Shown: positions 19,201 through 28,388 of the stretch, one piece after another
Layout of the letters: every line of letters begins with the position of its first letter
Numbering within the stretch: position 1 is the stretch's first letter
NCBI RefSeq assembly: GCF_000614145.1
Contig: NZ_BAKK01000006.1
Coordinates: 96,060 to 160,059 of the forward strand
Source: Bacteroides faecichinchillae JCM 17102
Lineage (GTDB): Bacteria; Bacteroidota; Bacteroidia; Bacteroidales; Bacteroidaceae
Length of the DNA: 64,000 bases
Direction: 5' to 3'
Notes under the pieces: model-generated
Told to the model about the DNA's origin: nothing
Seen by the model: only the letters and a program-made list of their open reading frames with translations
The model's database searches: none
Made by a program: the position numbers and the translations under genes

Positions 19201-20506
19201 GATACTATAATTCTATATTGTTCCATAATTTGACTTCTTTTACTCATCTCTTCCTTTGTCGGAGAAAATCCCATGTACTTACAAGCATGATCATTCTTCA
19301 GAATACAAATACACATTCGTTTATAAGTAGGTATCTCCCGGAATTCCGGAATATCAATATCTTCCTGATATTCCATACGTACCGGTTTCTTCAGGGTTTT
19401 ATAGTTACTGTTATCCATCACAATGATAGGCACTTTGGCATCAATCAACTTCTTAATCGTAGCATCACTCAGACAGCTCCCTTGGTCCGCCAAAAGCTTA
19501 CACTTACCGACAGCTTCCGAAGATAATTCTTGCGCGCACGCTCCGGCAAAGTAGATAATAAGAAATACATAAATTCACGCCAGGTATATCCCTCCGGTAA
19601 CTTCACAGACTGCCATCCCATAGCGTGCGTACCACCATACATACCGGTAAAATTCACTCCATTTACACGTCCGATCATTTTTCCCCAGGTATTAGGATCG
19701 AGCACCCGATAAAGCGCCAGACTCTCTTGTGCTTCATTGATAAACGGGCTCGCTACACGCTGACGTTCCAAATTTACTCCAGCACGATAATAAAGGTCAT
19801 ACAATGTATTATAATCCCATTTGAATTTCCCATTAGCCGTCCAGACATCCGTTGTTTTCCAATCAAAAATAGGATATGCATTATAAATATCACATCCCAC
19901 TTTCGAGGTCCACTTATATTTATGATACATTTGGAACTTCCGACTCATATAAATGCATCTCCAACGATTGAAACTTTCTTGTGTACGAATTCCAATCAGA
20001 CAGCAGGTACGTACCGCATCATTTTTATCATGTATCCATTGAGCAAAACGCATTTGGAATTCATAATCCCACATCGTAGTATTGTAAAAAGGAAAATCAT
20101 CCTTAGTCAAAGCCCCTTTGGGCATAGGACGTACCCATAGATCCTTTTTACTTTCTTCCCATGGACGCCAAAAAGATTGATACATTGACGTACAAGTAGC
20201 TACACGAAAAGGCACACAGACACGATATACGTCCAGAATATCTTTATTAGCTTCTAATATCCGGTCCACATAATCAATGGTCATTTTATACTGGATCTCA
20301 TAATCCATATGAAAAACGCTTAAACGTACTTTCAGATTATTTTGCCGAATATAATCAATACACATATTCAACAATACCCCGCTATCTTTACCTCCTGAGA
20401 AAGATACATAAACATTATCAAATTCGTTAAATATCATCCTCAGCCGTTCTTGCGCCAATTCATATACATTTTTCGTTCCTGCAATTTTCTTCTTCCCCAT
20501 AATCAA
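19197..20506 (-). pseudogene. ibrA: IbrA-like PAPS-reductase-family protein (DUF3440), one-base frameshift
   Basis: An adenine-nucleotide alpha-hydrolase/PAPS-reductase-fold protein with P-loop SFSGGKDSG (residues 35-43), RTCCLIGIRTQESFNRWR, and the IbrA-type C-terminal region with MYGGTHAMGW. The frame breaks near 19470: FWRTKGAV-stop should read KGGCLSDATIKKLIDAKVPI. One added G restores about 436 residues through to the ATGA overlap with IbrB. The fold is shared with DndC-type sulphur-transfer enzymes, but its reaction is unknown. Middle gene of a GNAT-IbrA-IbrB operon. Confidence 0.78.
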
Positions 20507-20508
20507 AA

Positions 20509-20916
20509 CTATCTAAACATTTTCACATAACGTGTCCATTTCATGTCAATAGGTGCAAATTCGAATTTTTCGAAAGTCTCCTTATCTTGTATCAATGTCA
20601 CCGAGTTGAGTATCCAACCTTCAGATATAAATTCTTTCATTATGGCAGGCAACAGCATAGACAATATCTCATCCCGCTTTTTAGCTTCCGCTGCTATATA
20701 ATAATTATTGATTATTGCTCTTTTTCCACTCTTTTGTTCCACCGGAATAAAGCCAATAACTTCTCGGCTCTCAAAGGCAACGAACCATATAAAATTATCG
20801 TTTGTCTTAAACGGATAATTATTATTTGCACGTATCACTTCCGGATCCATCACCAAAGGCGCTAAAAACCGATATAATTGTTTGTCTTTTCCTTTTAACT
20901 GTATTACCTGTATCAT
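20509..20916 (-). CDS. Small GNAT-like acetyltransferase linked to IbrAB
   Basis: A 135-residue protein with GNAT-like order: IWFVAFESREVIGFIPVEQ as central strands, AIINNYYIAAEAKKRDEILS resembling the acetyl-CoA loop and helix but without a clear Q/RxxGxG/A signature, then a C-terminal strand. First gene of the operon, two bases before IbrA, with its own promoter. The acceptor is unknown. The weak CoA motif means it may be a divergent or non-catalytic member. Confidence 0.6.
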   Translation of the reverse strand: MIQVIQLKGKDKQLYRFLAPLVMDPEVIRANNNYPFKTNDNFIWFVAFESREVIGFIPVEQKSGKRAIINNYYIAAEAKKRDEILSMLLPAIMKEFISEGWILNSVTLIQDKETFEKFEFAPIDMKWTRYVKMFR

Positions 20917-20935
20917 AGCATTTTAAATAGATAGA

Positions 20936-20943
20936 CAAAAGTA
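20936..20943 (-). promoter_or_regulatory. -7 promoter box of the GNAT-IbrA-IbrB operon
   Basis: CAAAAGTA is the reverse complement of TACTTTTG (TAnnTTTG), 20 bases upstream of the first start codon. Confidence 0.5.
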
Positions 20944-21042
20944 AAGAAAAAAATCTTTATGTTAGCATAATTGAGAAATAAAACATTTATTTTAAGCAAT
21001 TAATCCATGTGGTAGCGTCCAATTTTGACGTACCTCGTTTTG

Positions 21043-21064
21043 AAACCCGCCAAACAGCGGGTTT
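21043..21064. terminator. GC-rich hairpin with T tail
   Basis: AAACCCGC and GCGGGTTT pair across a six-base loop, flanked by A and T runs. It separates the IbrAB operon from the decayed mobile region, near the end of the IS66 fragment. Confidence 0.55.
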
Positions 21065-21105
21065 TCTATAAAGTTTATCAAAACGAACTAGATTTTTATT
21101 GTTTA

Positions 21106-21413
21106 TTAATTGTTTTCGTCGAACATCAACGACAGTAAATTGTCATAATCTCGTCGTCTGAACACGATTTTTTGAAAAAACTTTCTCAAAAAAAACAAAA
21201 CAGACTTTCCTTGCATACGACAATCTTCGATTTGTTCTGGTGTTAAAAGACGGTTTCGTATTCTCGCTCAAGATTATAAAGTTCCCCTATACATCGTAAT
21301 ATGTATTCGGCATCTTTATCATTACCCAGCTCAAACGCATATTTAAATTTAGACCCAGCATGAGCCATGCAACATAGATGTTCTATTTCTACCAACTTAT
21401 CGTCAAGATACAT
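21106..21413 (-). pseudogene. Fragment of an IS66-family transposase
   Basis: Reading from 21413 gives MYLDDKLVEIEHLCCMAHAG and on to ELGNDKDAEYILRCIGELYN, the conserved central part of Bacteroides IS66 transposases. Near 21247 the frame shifts and resumes as LLTPEQIEDCRMQGKS, ending at 21106. The catalytic ends and the inverted repeats are missing, so this is an inert internal fragment. Confidence 0.65.
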
Positions 21414-21539
21414 ACATTATAGCCATCTAACTGTAAATCTTTAACTTATCTATTTTCTAGAATACTCTTCAAAACTTCTCGGCCATCACTGCCTTAGCCT
21501 CTAAAGGTTTTACTACTTCTTCCTCTTTCGTTGATGACT

Positions 21540-22239
21540 CTACTTGCAATGGAACTATTCGAAATGGCAGGAATAGAATTCCCCAAAGAAAAACTGATGA
21601 ACAACCAGACGGGTACAGTAGGTACAGTAAGTTCAGCCTCTCCACCGCACACACGCGCACACGTATCCTAATAAGGCGAATGAAAAAGAAAGTCACACAC
21701 TTCGCCCAGCATTCGACCATGACCGGTTATCATAAAATCTCCGTACCGACCAAAAATACTGGGAAGTAAAGAAAAGCTTCCTTACTACATGTATGGCATA
21801 CGAACATGGGTCTGGAATGACAAAAGGATCTAGAGTTTCTCAAAGAGCATGGCATTCATACACTCCGTATCCGGACATTCCTGACGACAATATCCAAGAT
21901 AACATTATATCCCGTTGGGATATTACTATCACTCCCAAAGATTTTAAAGCCGTAATGAGACTTGTAACCCCTCTGTACCGCCATGCCATGCATATACTAT
22001 CCTTTCTGCCTTCTACGGAGGTCAGCCATCGAGCAAATGCCAACCGCGACGCCTTTTCAATTCTCTGGGCAACGAATTTACATGTGCACAGATATTGAAA
22101 TAGGCTGAAAAAATGGAAATTAAAACTAATACTGCTCTCAGCTGGCTAAAACGCTTGGTAAAGCGCAAGTTAATTACCAATTTGGACGGTAAGAGAACTT
22201 ACGCACGCGTATGTGTGTGGGCGCAAGAAGGAGCCGGGT
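21540..22239 (+). pseudogene. Degenerate coding remnants of a mobile-island gene
   Basis: Several short stretches read as protein but are broken by stops and shifts. They include MAGIEFPKEKLMNNQTGTVG near 21570, FKAVMRLVTPLYRHAMHILS near 21940-22000, and from 22113 a helix-turn-helix-like end (NTALSWLKRLVKRKLITNLD, then stop at 22239). The pieces resemble the C-terminal region of the primase/VirE-like (DUF3987-type) proteins carried by Bacteroides islands, but this is a weak recollection. The limits are approximate. Confidence 0.35.
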
Positions 22240-22275
22240 AAAAGTGTACCTACTGCACCCATTTACCCGTAAAAC

Positions 22276-22354
22276 AACCCACTGCTTTAGGTAGGTTAAA
22301 GCATAGCTATAGATATTGTAAAGCTATGCTTTACCTCCTACAAAGCAGTGGGTT
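22276..22354. repeat. Long imperfect hairpin, ~33-base arms
   Basis: AACCCACTGCTTT...TAAAGCATAGCT (22276-22308) pairs with AGCTATGCTTTA...AAAGCAGTGGGTT (22322-22354), interrupted by a small internal mismatch. The arms flank a 13-base loop. It lies between the degenerate remnants and the IS derivative. It could be an island terminator, a recombination site or a small RNA. Confidence 0.7.
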
Positions 22355-22381
22355 TATGGTTCACCTAATACATCTACAATC

Positions 22382-22729
22382 AGTCCGGAACCCTGTGGGT
22401 ATGTTATGTTAATAAGCGAAAGTGAACTATCTTTGCGTTCAAACTAAAATTATCTGTCCCATGTCTTCCAACCGCAACCTACATAAGTTACTACGAATCA
22501 TCTTCCCCGAAGTTTTAATGACGTATTTCGAGATCTCCGGTTTGCATGACAACTCTGTCAAAATCGAAGTTTGGCTTGATGAAAAGAATGAATGCATTTG
22601 CAGAATCATTCAATGCAAAAATTAAAGCGTTCAGAGCACAGTTTAGGGGAGTCGGAGATATACCATTCTTTATTTTTAGATTATGCAAACTAACTGTGTA
22701 GATTTAACATACCCACAGGGGGGCGGACT
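22382..22729 (+). mobile_element. Deletion derivative of an ISL3/ISAon1-like element
   Basis: A 0.35-kb element with terminal inverted repeats: left AGTCCGGAACCCTGTGGGTA and right (reverse complement) AGTCCGCCCCCCTGTGGGTA, both continuing TGTTA, with three mismatches in about 25. Inside, the ATG at 22461 reads MSSNRNLHKLLRIIFPEVLM to WLDEKNE, the N-terminal region of ISAon1-type transposases. From about 22588 another frame reads AESFNAKIKAFRAQFRGVGD to RLCKLTV-stop, the C-terminal end of a DDE ISL3-type transposase. About 1 kb of catalytic core is missing, so it is non-autonomous. No target duplication is obvious. Confidence 0.72.
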
Positions 22730-22761
22730 AACCCGTTATTACTTCCTGAGGGTAAATAATA

Positions 22762-22793
22762 AAAGCTCTGAAATCTTTAAATTTCAGAGCTTT
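22762..22793. terminator. Hairpin downstream of tRNA-Asp
   Basis: AAAGCTCTGAAAT (22762-22774) pairs perfectly with ATTTCAGAGCTTT (22781-22793), loop CTTTAA. Read on the minus strand it follows the tRNA by about 20 bases and is its likely terminator. Confidence 0.75.
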
Positions 22794-22813
22794 ACTTCGT
22801 TTTTTACTTTAAG

Positions 22814-22887
22814 CGGTGCGCACGAGGCTCGAACTCGTGACCCCATGCGTGACAGGCATGTATTCTAACCAACTGAACTAGCGCACC
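22814..22887 (-). tRNA. tRNA-Asp (anticodon GTC)
   Basis: The minus strand folds as a 74-base cloverleaf: acceptor GGTGCGC/GCGCACC, anticodon stem-loop CATGC-CTGTCAC-GCATG with anticodon GTC, variable GGGTC, and T arm ACGAG-TTCGAGC-CTCGT. CCA is not encoded. Mobile-element debris directly downstream suggests a past integration hotspot. Confidence 0.95.
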
Positions 22888-23020
22888 AACACTTTATTTT
22901 TATTTTAATTAACCATATACATTCTCACGAATGCGGACGCAAAGGTAGATATTTTTTTGAAACGCGCAAGAGCTTTTGTATCTTTTTTCTCAAAAAGTGT
23001 GTTTATTGAGAATTATCCTG

Positions 23021-23028
23021 TACATTTG
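23021..23028 (+). promoter_or_regulatory. -7 promoter box of the aminotransferase gene
   Basis: TACATTTG matches TAnnTTTG, 28 bases before the ATG at 23056. This supports that ATG and rules out upstream in-frame starts. Confidence 0.6.
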
Positions 23029-23055
23029 CAGATATTACATCAAATAGAAAATAGA

Positions 23056-24371
23056 ATGAAAAATACACCAATTGAACGACATGTGATTGATGAAACAATA
23101 AATGAGTTCAAATTGTCGATTTTTCCAAGGCAACAATTCGTGAAGTGAAAGCTATTGCTTCGAAAGCTGAAGCTGTATCTGGCGTTGAATTTATAAAGAT
23201 GGAAATGGGAGTTCCGGGACTTCCTCCTTCTGCTGTTGGAGTAAAAGCAGAAATAGAAGCATTGCAAAACGGAATAGCAAGCCTATATCCTGATATCAAT
23301 GGTTTACCGGAATTGAAAAAGGAAGCGTCAAAGTTTATCAAATCATTTATCAATGTAGATTTGAATCCGGAAGGCTGTGTACCCGTAACCGGATCTATGC
23401 AGGGGACATTTGCTTCTTTTCTGACTTGTAGCCAATGTAACGAAAAGAAGGATACAATTCTGTTTATTGATCCAGGATTCCCAGTACAAAAACAACAATT
23501 AGTAGTCATGGGTCAGAAATATGAAACCTTTGATGTCTATGACCACCGCGGAGAGAAGCTGAGAGAGAAATTAGAAAGTTACCTGAAAAAAGGAAATATA
23601 TCTGCTATTATTTATTCAAATCCTAATAATCCAAGTTGGATTTGCTTAAAAGAAGAAGAATTACAGATCATTGGTCAATTAGCGACTCAATACGACGTTA
23701 TTGTTTTGGAAGACCTAGCCTATTTTGCAATGGATTTCCGCCAAGACTTAAGTAAACCGAATCAGGCTCCTTTCCAACCAACAGTTGCTCATTACACAGA
23801 TAATTATGTATTGTTGATCTCAGGTTCAAAAGCATTTAGTTATGCAGGACAACGTATTGGTGTCAGTTGCATCTCGAACAAATTATATCACCGAAGCTAT
23901 CCCGGATTAACAAAACGTTACGGTGGAGGTACATTTGGTACTGTTTTTATTCATCGGGTACTTTATGCGCTTTCTTCTGGAACCAGTCATTCGGCCCAAT
24001 TCGCAATGGCTGCTATGCTGAAAGCAGCGAATGAAGGTTGCTACAACTTCTTGGATGAAGTAAAAGTATATGGCGAAAGAGCCAAAAAGCTGAAAGATAT
24101 TTTCCTTCGTTACGGATTCCACTTAGTATATGACAAGGATCTTGACGATCCAATAGCTGATGGATTCTATTTTACCATTGGATATCCAGGAATGACTAGT
24201 GGCGAATTGGCTAAGGAATTAATGTATTATGGTGTCAGTGCAATTTCATTGGTCACTACAGGAAGTCACCAGGAAGGATTACGTGCATGTACCTCTTTCA
24301 TTCAAGATCACCAATATGAACAGCTTGAAGAGCGAATGAAACTTTTTGCTAAGAATCACCCTACTACCTAA
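23056..24371 (+). pseudogene. PLP-dependent class I/II aminotransferase, one-base frameshift near the start
   Basis: The start MKNTPIERHVIDETINEFKL (23056) runs out of frame near 23118; with one added base it continues DFSKATIREVKAIASKAEAV and then in frame to 24371, about 438 residues in all. Fold-type I features: NPNNPSW, DLAYFAMDF, and GSKAFSYAGQRIG containing the PLP lysine. It acts in the cytoplasm on an unidentified amino or keto acid. Without the correction the protein would have to start internally at 23145, losing about 30 residues. It stands alone after tRNA-Asp. Confidence 0.82.
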
Positions 24372-24473
24372 TTTATAGATATTCTGAATACTAAAATTCA
24401 TAAAACTGGTCCTTAATGATAAAAAAATAGGAAAAAAAGAAGGATATTCTATTTTTTTTCTTAATTTAGGGGC

Positions 24474-25062
24474 ATGAATATCAATTCCGACATATTTAAG
24501 ATTGAGTCTAATAATGTTTTGCCGTCACGAGGAAAGATTTTAATTTCAGAACCTTTCCTCCGTGACACAACATTTGGGAGGTCTGTAATTTTACTGATTG
24601 ACCATACCGAAGAAGGAAGTATGGGATTAATAATCAATAAACGGCTTCCACTATTCACCAATGACATTATTAAAGAATTCCAATATCTAGATGATATACC
24701 TCTTTATAAGGGGGGCCTGTAGCTACCGATACATTGTTTTATCTCCATACGTTAAGTAATATCCCTGGTGCGCTTACTATAGGTAAAGGACTTTACTTGA
24801 ATGGTGATTTTGATGAAATAAAAAAATATATATTACAAGGAAATAGTGTCAATGTACCATCCGTTTCTTTTTGGGATATTCCGGTTGGGAAGGTAAACAA
24901 TTAGGTAATGAAATCAAAGAAAACACTTGGTTGGTCTCTGAAGAGGAAAATGACTATCTGTTAAACACAAATATCAAAGGAATGTGGAAACAGGCCTTGG
25001 AAAAACTAGGTAGCAAATATGAAACTTGGTCCCGTTTTCCACAAGTACCTTCTCTTAATTAG
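24474..25062 (+). pseudogene. YqgE/AlgH family protein, two one-base frameshifts
   Basis: A member of the UPF0301 (YqgE/AlgH) family of unknown function. Three frames carry successive parts: 24474 to about 24713 ([39 protein letters not shown]), then [13 protein letters not shown] to [13 protein letters not shown], then [20 protein letters not shown] to the stop at 25062. Breaks lie at the GGGGGCC run near 24714 and near 24855. Adding one base at each gives 591 nt, exactly 196 residues plus stop, the normal family size. Confidence 0.82.
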
Positions 25063-25075
25063 TGATTTCTTGTTT

Positions 25076-25597
25076 TTATTGTTTGGTAGGATTAAGACAT
25101 TGAAAAATGATAGCATCTTTATATGTATTTTCCACTTGCAACCAATTTTTCAATAATCCACATTGGACAAATCCACAGGAAGTAAATAATTTGATACAAA
25201 CTTCATTATCGGTAGCGACATGAGAATATAACTGACTTAGAGACAGAAAATCAAAAGCATATTCGCATAGTAACCTTAAAGCGTCAGTTGCGTAACCTTG
25301 CTGGCGATAATCTTTATGGATGGCAATTCCCACTTCACCACGAGAATGCAGTGGAGCAAAGTCTGTGATATCGATTGTCCCTAAAACACAATGATCTGAT
25401 TTACGCAAAATCATCAGACGCAACTGTTTATCCGCAAATATATCACATTGAGAACCTTCAATATATTGCCGCAGCACATAACGTGAATAAGGTACAGTGA
25501 AATTACTAATATCCCACAGAGAAGGATCATTCTCCATTTCATACATTATGTCCATATCTTCAGGCTCTACTGCACGAAGATAAATACGGTCGTTCAT
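25076..25597 (-). CDS. GNAT N-acetyltransferase (RimJ/RimL-like)
   Basis: A 173-residue acetyltransferase: IYLRAVEPEDMDIMYEMEND at the start, GEVGIAIHKDYRQQGYATDA as the acetyl-CoA loop (Q/RxxGxA, about residues 100-108), then HVATDNEVCIKLFTSCGF, the usual C-terminal signature. The acceptor is unknown; ribosomal-protein N-termini or small amines are usual for this branch. Last gene of the recR operon; it converges on yqgE across 13 bases. Confidence 0.88.
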   Translation of the reverse strand: MNDRIYLRAVEPEDMDIMYEMENDPSLWDISNFTVPYSRYVLRQYIEGSQCDIFADKQLRLMILRKSDHCVLGTIDITDFAPLHSRGEVGIAIHKDYRQQGYATDALRLLCEYAFDFLSLSQLYSHVATDNEVCIKLFTSCGFVQCGLLKNWLQVENTYKDAIIFQCLNPTKQ

Positions 25598-25624
25598 TAA
25601 AAAAAGATTTTCGCATTTCTTTTT

Positions 25625-26074
25625 TTATTCTTTATTGATATGGAGTTCATTTCTAAGTCTCTTTTCGCTTGGTAGACAAAAAAGAGAAGCAGTCAGACAG
25701 ATCAGCATACACAGATTTCCCGTATTACTGAAAGTCAGATAATAACACAGCAGGTTCAAAAGGATAGCAACTTCAAGCAACCCCAACCGAACATTACTCA
25801 ATTGTACATAGCGTTTCAATGCAAGTGTTATAGTCATGTGGTCAATCTTCTTCTTCAGTACCAGATTAAATAATTTAAGAGAAAGAGGTACGCAAACAGC
25901 AGTCAACAATATACCAAAAGTTTCAAAATAATAGGTGGCGCGTACATCGTCTGCAAAAGTGCCAACAGGAAAAAGCTCCAACTCTCCTGCCCCTAACAAA
26001 AATGCAGGGAGAACCCAAAAGAAGACATAACTGATATTTAAGTTTCTGACAGCACGTTTTATTTGTTCTTCCAT
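25625..26074 (-). CDS. Hypothetical integral membrane protein
   Basis: A 149-residue protein with about four hydrophobic segments (near 16-32, 50-72, 98-117 and 120-135), a basic N-terminus (MEEQIKRAVRNLN) and a KKKID loop. No conserved motif is recognised. It sits 27 bases after recR and 27 before the GNAT gene, so it is probably co-transcribed with both. Confidence 0.75.
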   Translation of the reverse strand: MEEQIKRAVRNLNISYVFFWVLPAFLLGAGELELFPVGTFADDVRATYYFETFGILLTAVCVPLSLKLFNLVLKKKIDHMTITLALKRYVQLSNVRLGLLEVAILLNLLCYYLTFSNTGNLCMLICLTASLFCLPSEKRLRNELHINKE

Positions 26075-26101
26075 GTTCGTTCAAGAAAAATAATTAATGA
26101 T

Positions 26102-26719
26102 TTATACAGTTCCGGTAAATAGAGTTCGATTCACAATACTACGTCCCAGAGTTACTTCGTCAGCATATTCAAGTTCGTCACCGACAGAGATTCCCCGGGC
26201 AATCACACTAAGCTTTACGTTCATCTTTTCCAATTTACGATAAATATAAAAATTAGTGGTATCACCTTCCATTGTAGTGCTCAATGCCAGAATAACCTCT
26301 TTGATTCCTCCTTCCGCAACTCGCTGCACCAAGCTTTCTATCCGTAAATCGCTCGGTCCTACCCCATCCATTGGAGAAATAATGCCACCCAATACATGAT
26401 AAAGTCCCCGATATTGCTGCGTCGCTTCCACCGCCATCACGTCACGAATATTTTCGACCACACAGACAGTTGAAGCATCCCGCTGAGAGTTACTACAAAT
26501 CTGACATATTTCCGTATCAGAGATATTATGACATACTTTGCAATACTTCACCTCACGTTTCAATGTCATAATGGAATTACCGAAAGCTTCCACAGTAGCT
26601 GTATCCTGACGGAGCAGATGCAGCACAAGTCTCATTGCTGTCTTGCGCCCGATACCAGGCAGTTTGGAAAATTCACCAACTGCCTTTTCCAGTAGTATAG
26701 AAGGATATTGTTGATTCAT
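26102..26719 (-). CDS. recR: Recombination mediator RecR
   Basis: A 205-residue Rec[21 protein letters not shown] forms the N-terminal HhH, four cysteines [16 protein letters not shown] (about 58-73) bind zinc, and the Toprim domain has [12 protein letters not shown] and [12 protein letters not shown]-terminal [20 protein letters not shown] is typical. It helps RecF/RecO load RecA at gaps. First gene of a three-gene operon, with a promoter opposite the SSS symporter gene. Confidence 0.97.
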   Translation of the reverse strand: MNQQYPSILLEKAVGEFSKLPGIGRKTAMRLVLHLLRQDTATVEAFGNSIMTLKREVKYCKVCHNISDTEICQICSNSQRDASTVCVVENIRDVMAVEATQQYRGLYHVLGGIISPMDGVGPSDLRIESLVQRVAEGGIKEVILALSTTMEGDTTNFYIYRKLEKMNVKLSVIARGISVGDELEYADEVTLGRSIVNRTLFTGTV

Positions 26720-26752
26720 ATAAATAAATGATCGTTCTATCGATTACGGCCG

Positions 26753-26760
26753 CAAAGATA
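26753..26760 (-). promoter_or_regulatory. -7 promoter box of recR
   Basis: CAAAGATA is the reverse complement of TATCTTTG, 34 bases upstream of the recR ATG. Confidence 0.6.
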
Positions 26761-26793
26761 CAGATATTGTTTTTAAATACCTATAAAAAATAT

Positions 26794-26801
26794 TACCTTT
26801 G
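26794..26801 (+). promoter_or_regulatory. -7 promoter box abutting the symporter start
   Basis: TACCTTTG fits TAnnTTTG and ends only nine bases before the ATG at 26810 (or 26813), so the mRNA would be leaderless or nearly so. Confidence 0.5.
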
Positions 26802-26809
26802 CAGCCGAT

Positions 26810-28264
26810 ATGATGATACTTGTCACTATTACATGCTATTTTACGGCATTATTGCTAATAGCCCGTATCACCGGATATAAAAGCGATTCAAATGCAGCGT
26901 TCTTTAAAGGAGAGAACAAATCACCTTGGTATGTGGTCTCTTTCGGCATGATTGGCGCTTCTATTTCCGGAGTAACATTTGTATCTGTACCAGGCATGGT
27001 ACGTGAAATGGACATGACGTATCTGCAAACTGTATTCGGATTCTTTTTCGGATATATGATCGTTGCTCACGTACTCCTTCCTTTGTATTACAGACTAAAC
27101 CTAACCAGTATTTACGGTTATCTGGGAACACGAATCGGAATACATTCCTATCGTACTGGATCTTTTTTCTTCCTGTTATCGCGTATGTTAGGAACTGCTG
27201 CTAAATTATATCTGGTTTGCCTTATTCTTCATACTTATGTATTCCAGGGATTACACGTACCTTTCTGGGTTATAGCAATCGGTTCGGTAGCTTTAGTGTG
27301 GATATATACTCATAAAAGCGGAATTAAGACAATCGTATGGACAGATACTCTACAGACCTTCTGCTTGATTGCAGCATTACTTTTTATCATTTATTTCACA
27401 ATTCAAAAACTGGATATTGGTTTCAATGGCATTGTACAGGCCATTCAGGAGAGTGAACACAGCCGCATTTTTGTTTTTAAAGACTGGATCTCCCGCCAGA
27501 ACTTCTTCAAACAATTCTTCAGTGGTATCTTCATCGTCATTGTTATGACCGGTTTGGATCAGGACATGATGCAAAAGAATCTTTCCTGCCGAAATTTGCA
27601 CGAAGCAAAAAAGAATATGTACTGCTACGGTTTTTCTTTTATTCCACTGAATCTTCTATTCCTATGTCTTGGAATTCTGTTATTGACACTAGCTGATAAA
27701 ATGCAATTGGAACTACCTGTAATGAATGATGATATTCTCCCCATGTTTGCAACACAAGGATATCTGGGACAAGCGGTATTGGTACTTTTCACAATTGGTA
27801 TCATAGCAGCAGCGTTCAGTAATTCAGACTCTGCTCTGACAGCAATGACTACAAGTGTTTGCGTAGATCTACTCAATACGCAAAAAGACACTGAAGAAAT
27901 CGCACGTCGCAAAAGAAGAAGAGTCCACTTGCTACTTTCAGCCCTATTGGCATTTTTCATTTGCCTAGTAGAAATGCTAAATAATAAAAGTGTAATCGAT
28001 GCGATATATATCATTGCATCCTATACATACGGTCCATTACTCGGCATGTTTGCTTTCGGATTATTCACCCGTAAGCAAACAAATGATCGATTAGTTCCAT
28101 TTATAGCTATAACTTCACCATTACTTTGTTATGCAGCAGATTGGTGGATAAACAAAGAATTTGGATATAAATTCGGTTATGAGTTGCTTATGTTGAACGG
28201 AGCACTTACCTTTGCAGGGTTGATGACTTTGTCCACAAAAAAGAATCAGCTGAAAACGCTCTGA
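26810..28264 (+). CDS. Sodium:solute symporter (SSS family)
   Basis: A 484-residue SSS-family transporter with about 13 hydrophobic segments. Hallmarks: WYVVSFGMIGASISGVTFVS in TM2, GYLGTRIG, and TDTLQT near residue 180. GIIAAAFSNSDSALTAMTTS (near 339) corresponds to the Na+-site helix. Substrate unknown; SSS members take up sugars, amino acids or organic acids with Na+, consistent with the Na+ gradient made by NQR in this organism. The next in-frame Met is inside TM2, so translation must begin at 26810 or 26813. Confidence 0.9.
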   Translation: MMILVTITCYFTALLLIARITGYKSDSNAAFFKGENKSPWYVVSFGMIGASISGVTFVSVPGMVREMDMTYLQTVFGFFFGYMIVAHVLLPLYYRLNLTSIYGYLGTRIGIHSYRTGSFFFLLSRMLGTAAKLYLVCLILHTYVFQGLHVPFWVIAIGSVALVWIYTHKSGIKTIVWTDTLQTFCLIAALLFIIYFTIQKLDIGFNGIVQAIQESEHSRIFVFKDWISRQNFFKQFFSGIFIVIVMTGLDQDMMQKNLSCRNLHEAKKNMYCYGFSFIPLNLLFLCLGILLLTLADKMQLELPVMNDDILPMFATQGYLGQAVLVLFTIGIIAAAFSNSDSALTAMTTSVCVDLLNTQKDTEEIARRKRRRVHLLLSALLAFFICLVEMLNNKSVIDAIYIIASYTYGPLLGMFAFGLFTRKQTNDRLVPFIAITSPLLCYAADWWINKEFGYKFGYELLMLNGALTFAGLMTLSTKKNQLKTL

Positions 28265-28280
28265 ATAAAGGTGTCTATCG

Positions 28281-28357
28281 TTTATAATAAAAATGAGTGG
28301 AATTTATTATAAACTACACAACTGTTTATTATAAATGTTGAGAGAGTTTATTATAAA
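28281..28357. repeat. Four 11-bp motifs at exact 22-bp spacing
   Basis: TTTATTATAAA occurs at 28303, 28325 and 28347, and its reverse complement TTTATAATAAA at 28281. Each start is exactly 22 bp from the next, two helical turns. The intervening 11 bases differ. The array fills most of the gap between the symporter and engB, so it may be an operator array for engB. Confidence 0.85.
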
Positions 28358-28388
28358 CAAAAGAACAGTTAATTAATTGACAAGAAAT

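Noticed and set aside
19197..19493. Separate 98-residue gene after the ibrA-like gene
   Set aside because: It is the C-terminal part of the same protein after a one-base frameshift.
21469..21720. Minus-strand 83-residue protein
   Set aside because: It is antisense to degenerate plus-strand remnants and has no promoter or homology.
22683..22868. Short plus-strand frame ending in EARTRDPMRDRHVF
   Set aside because: Its end is the reverse complement of tRNA-Asp; this is a common false prediction.
22957..23148. Separate small gene upstream of the aminotransferase
   Set aside because: Its latter half is the true aminotransferase N-terminus in frame before the base loss, and the promoter box lies inside the frame.
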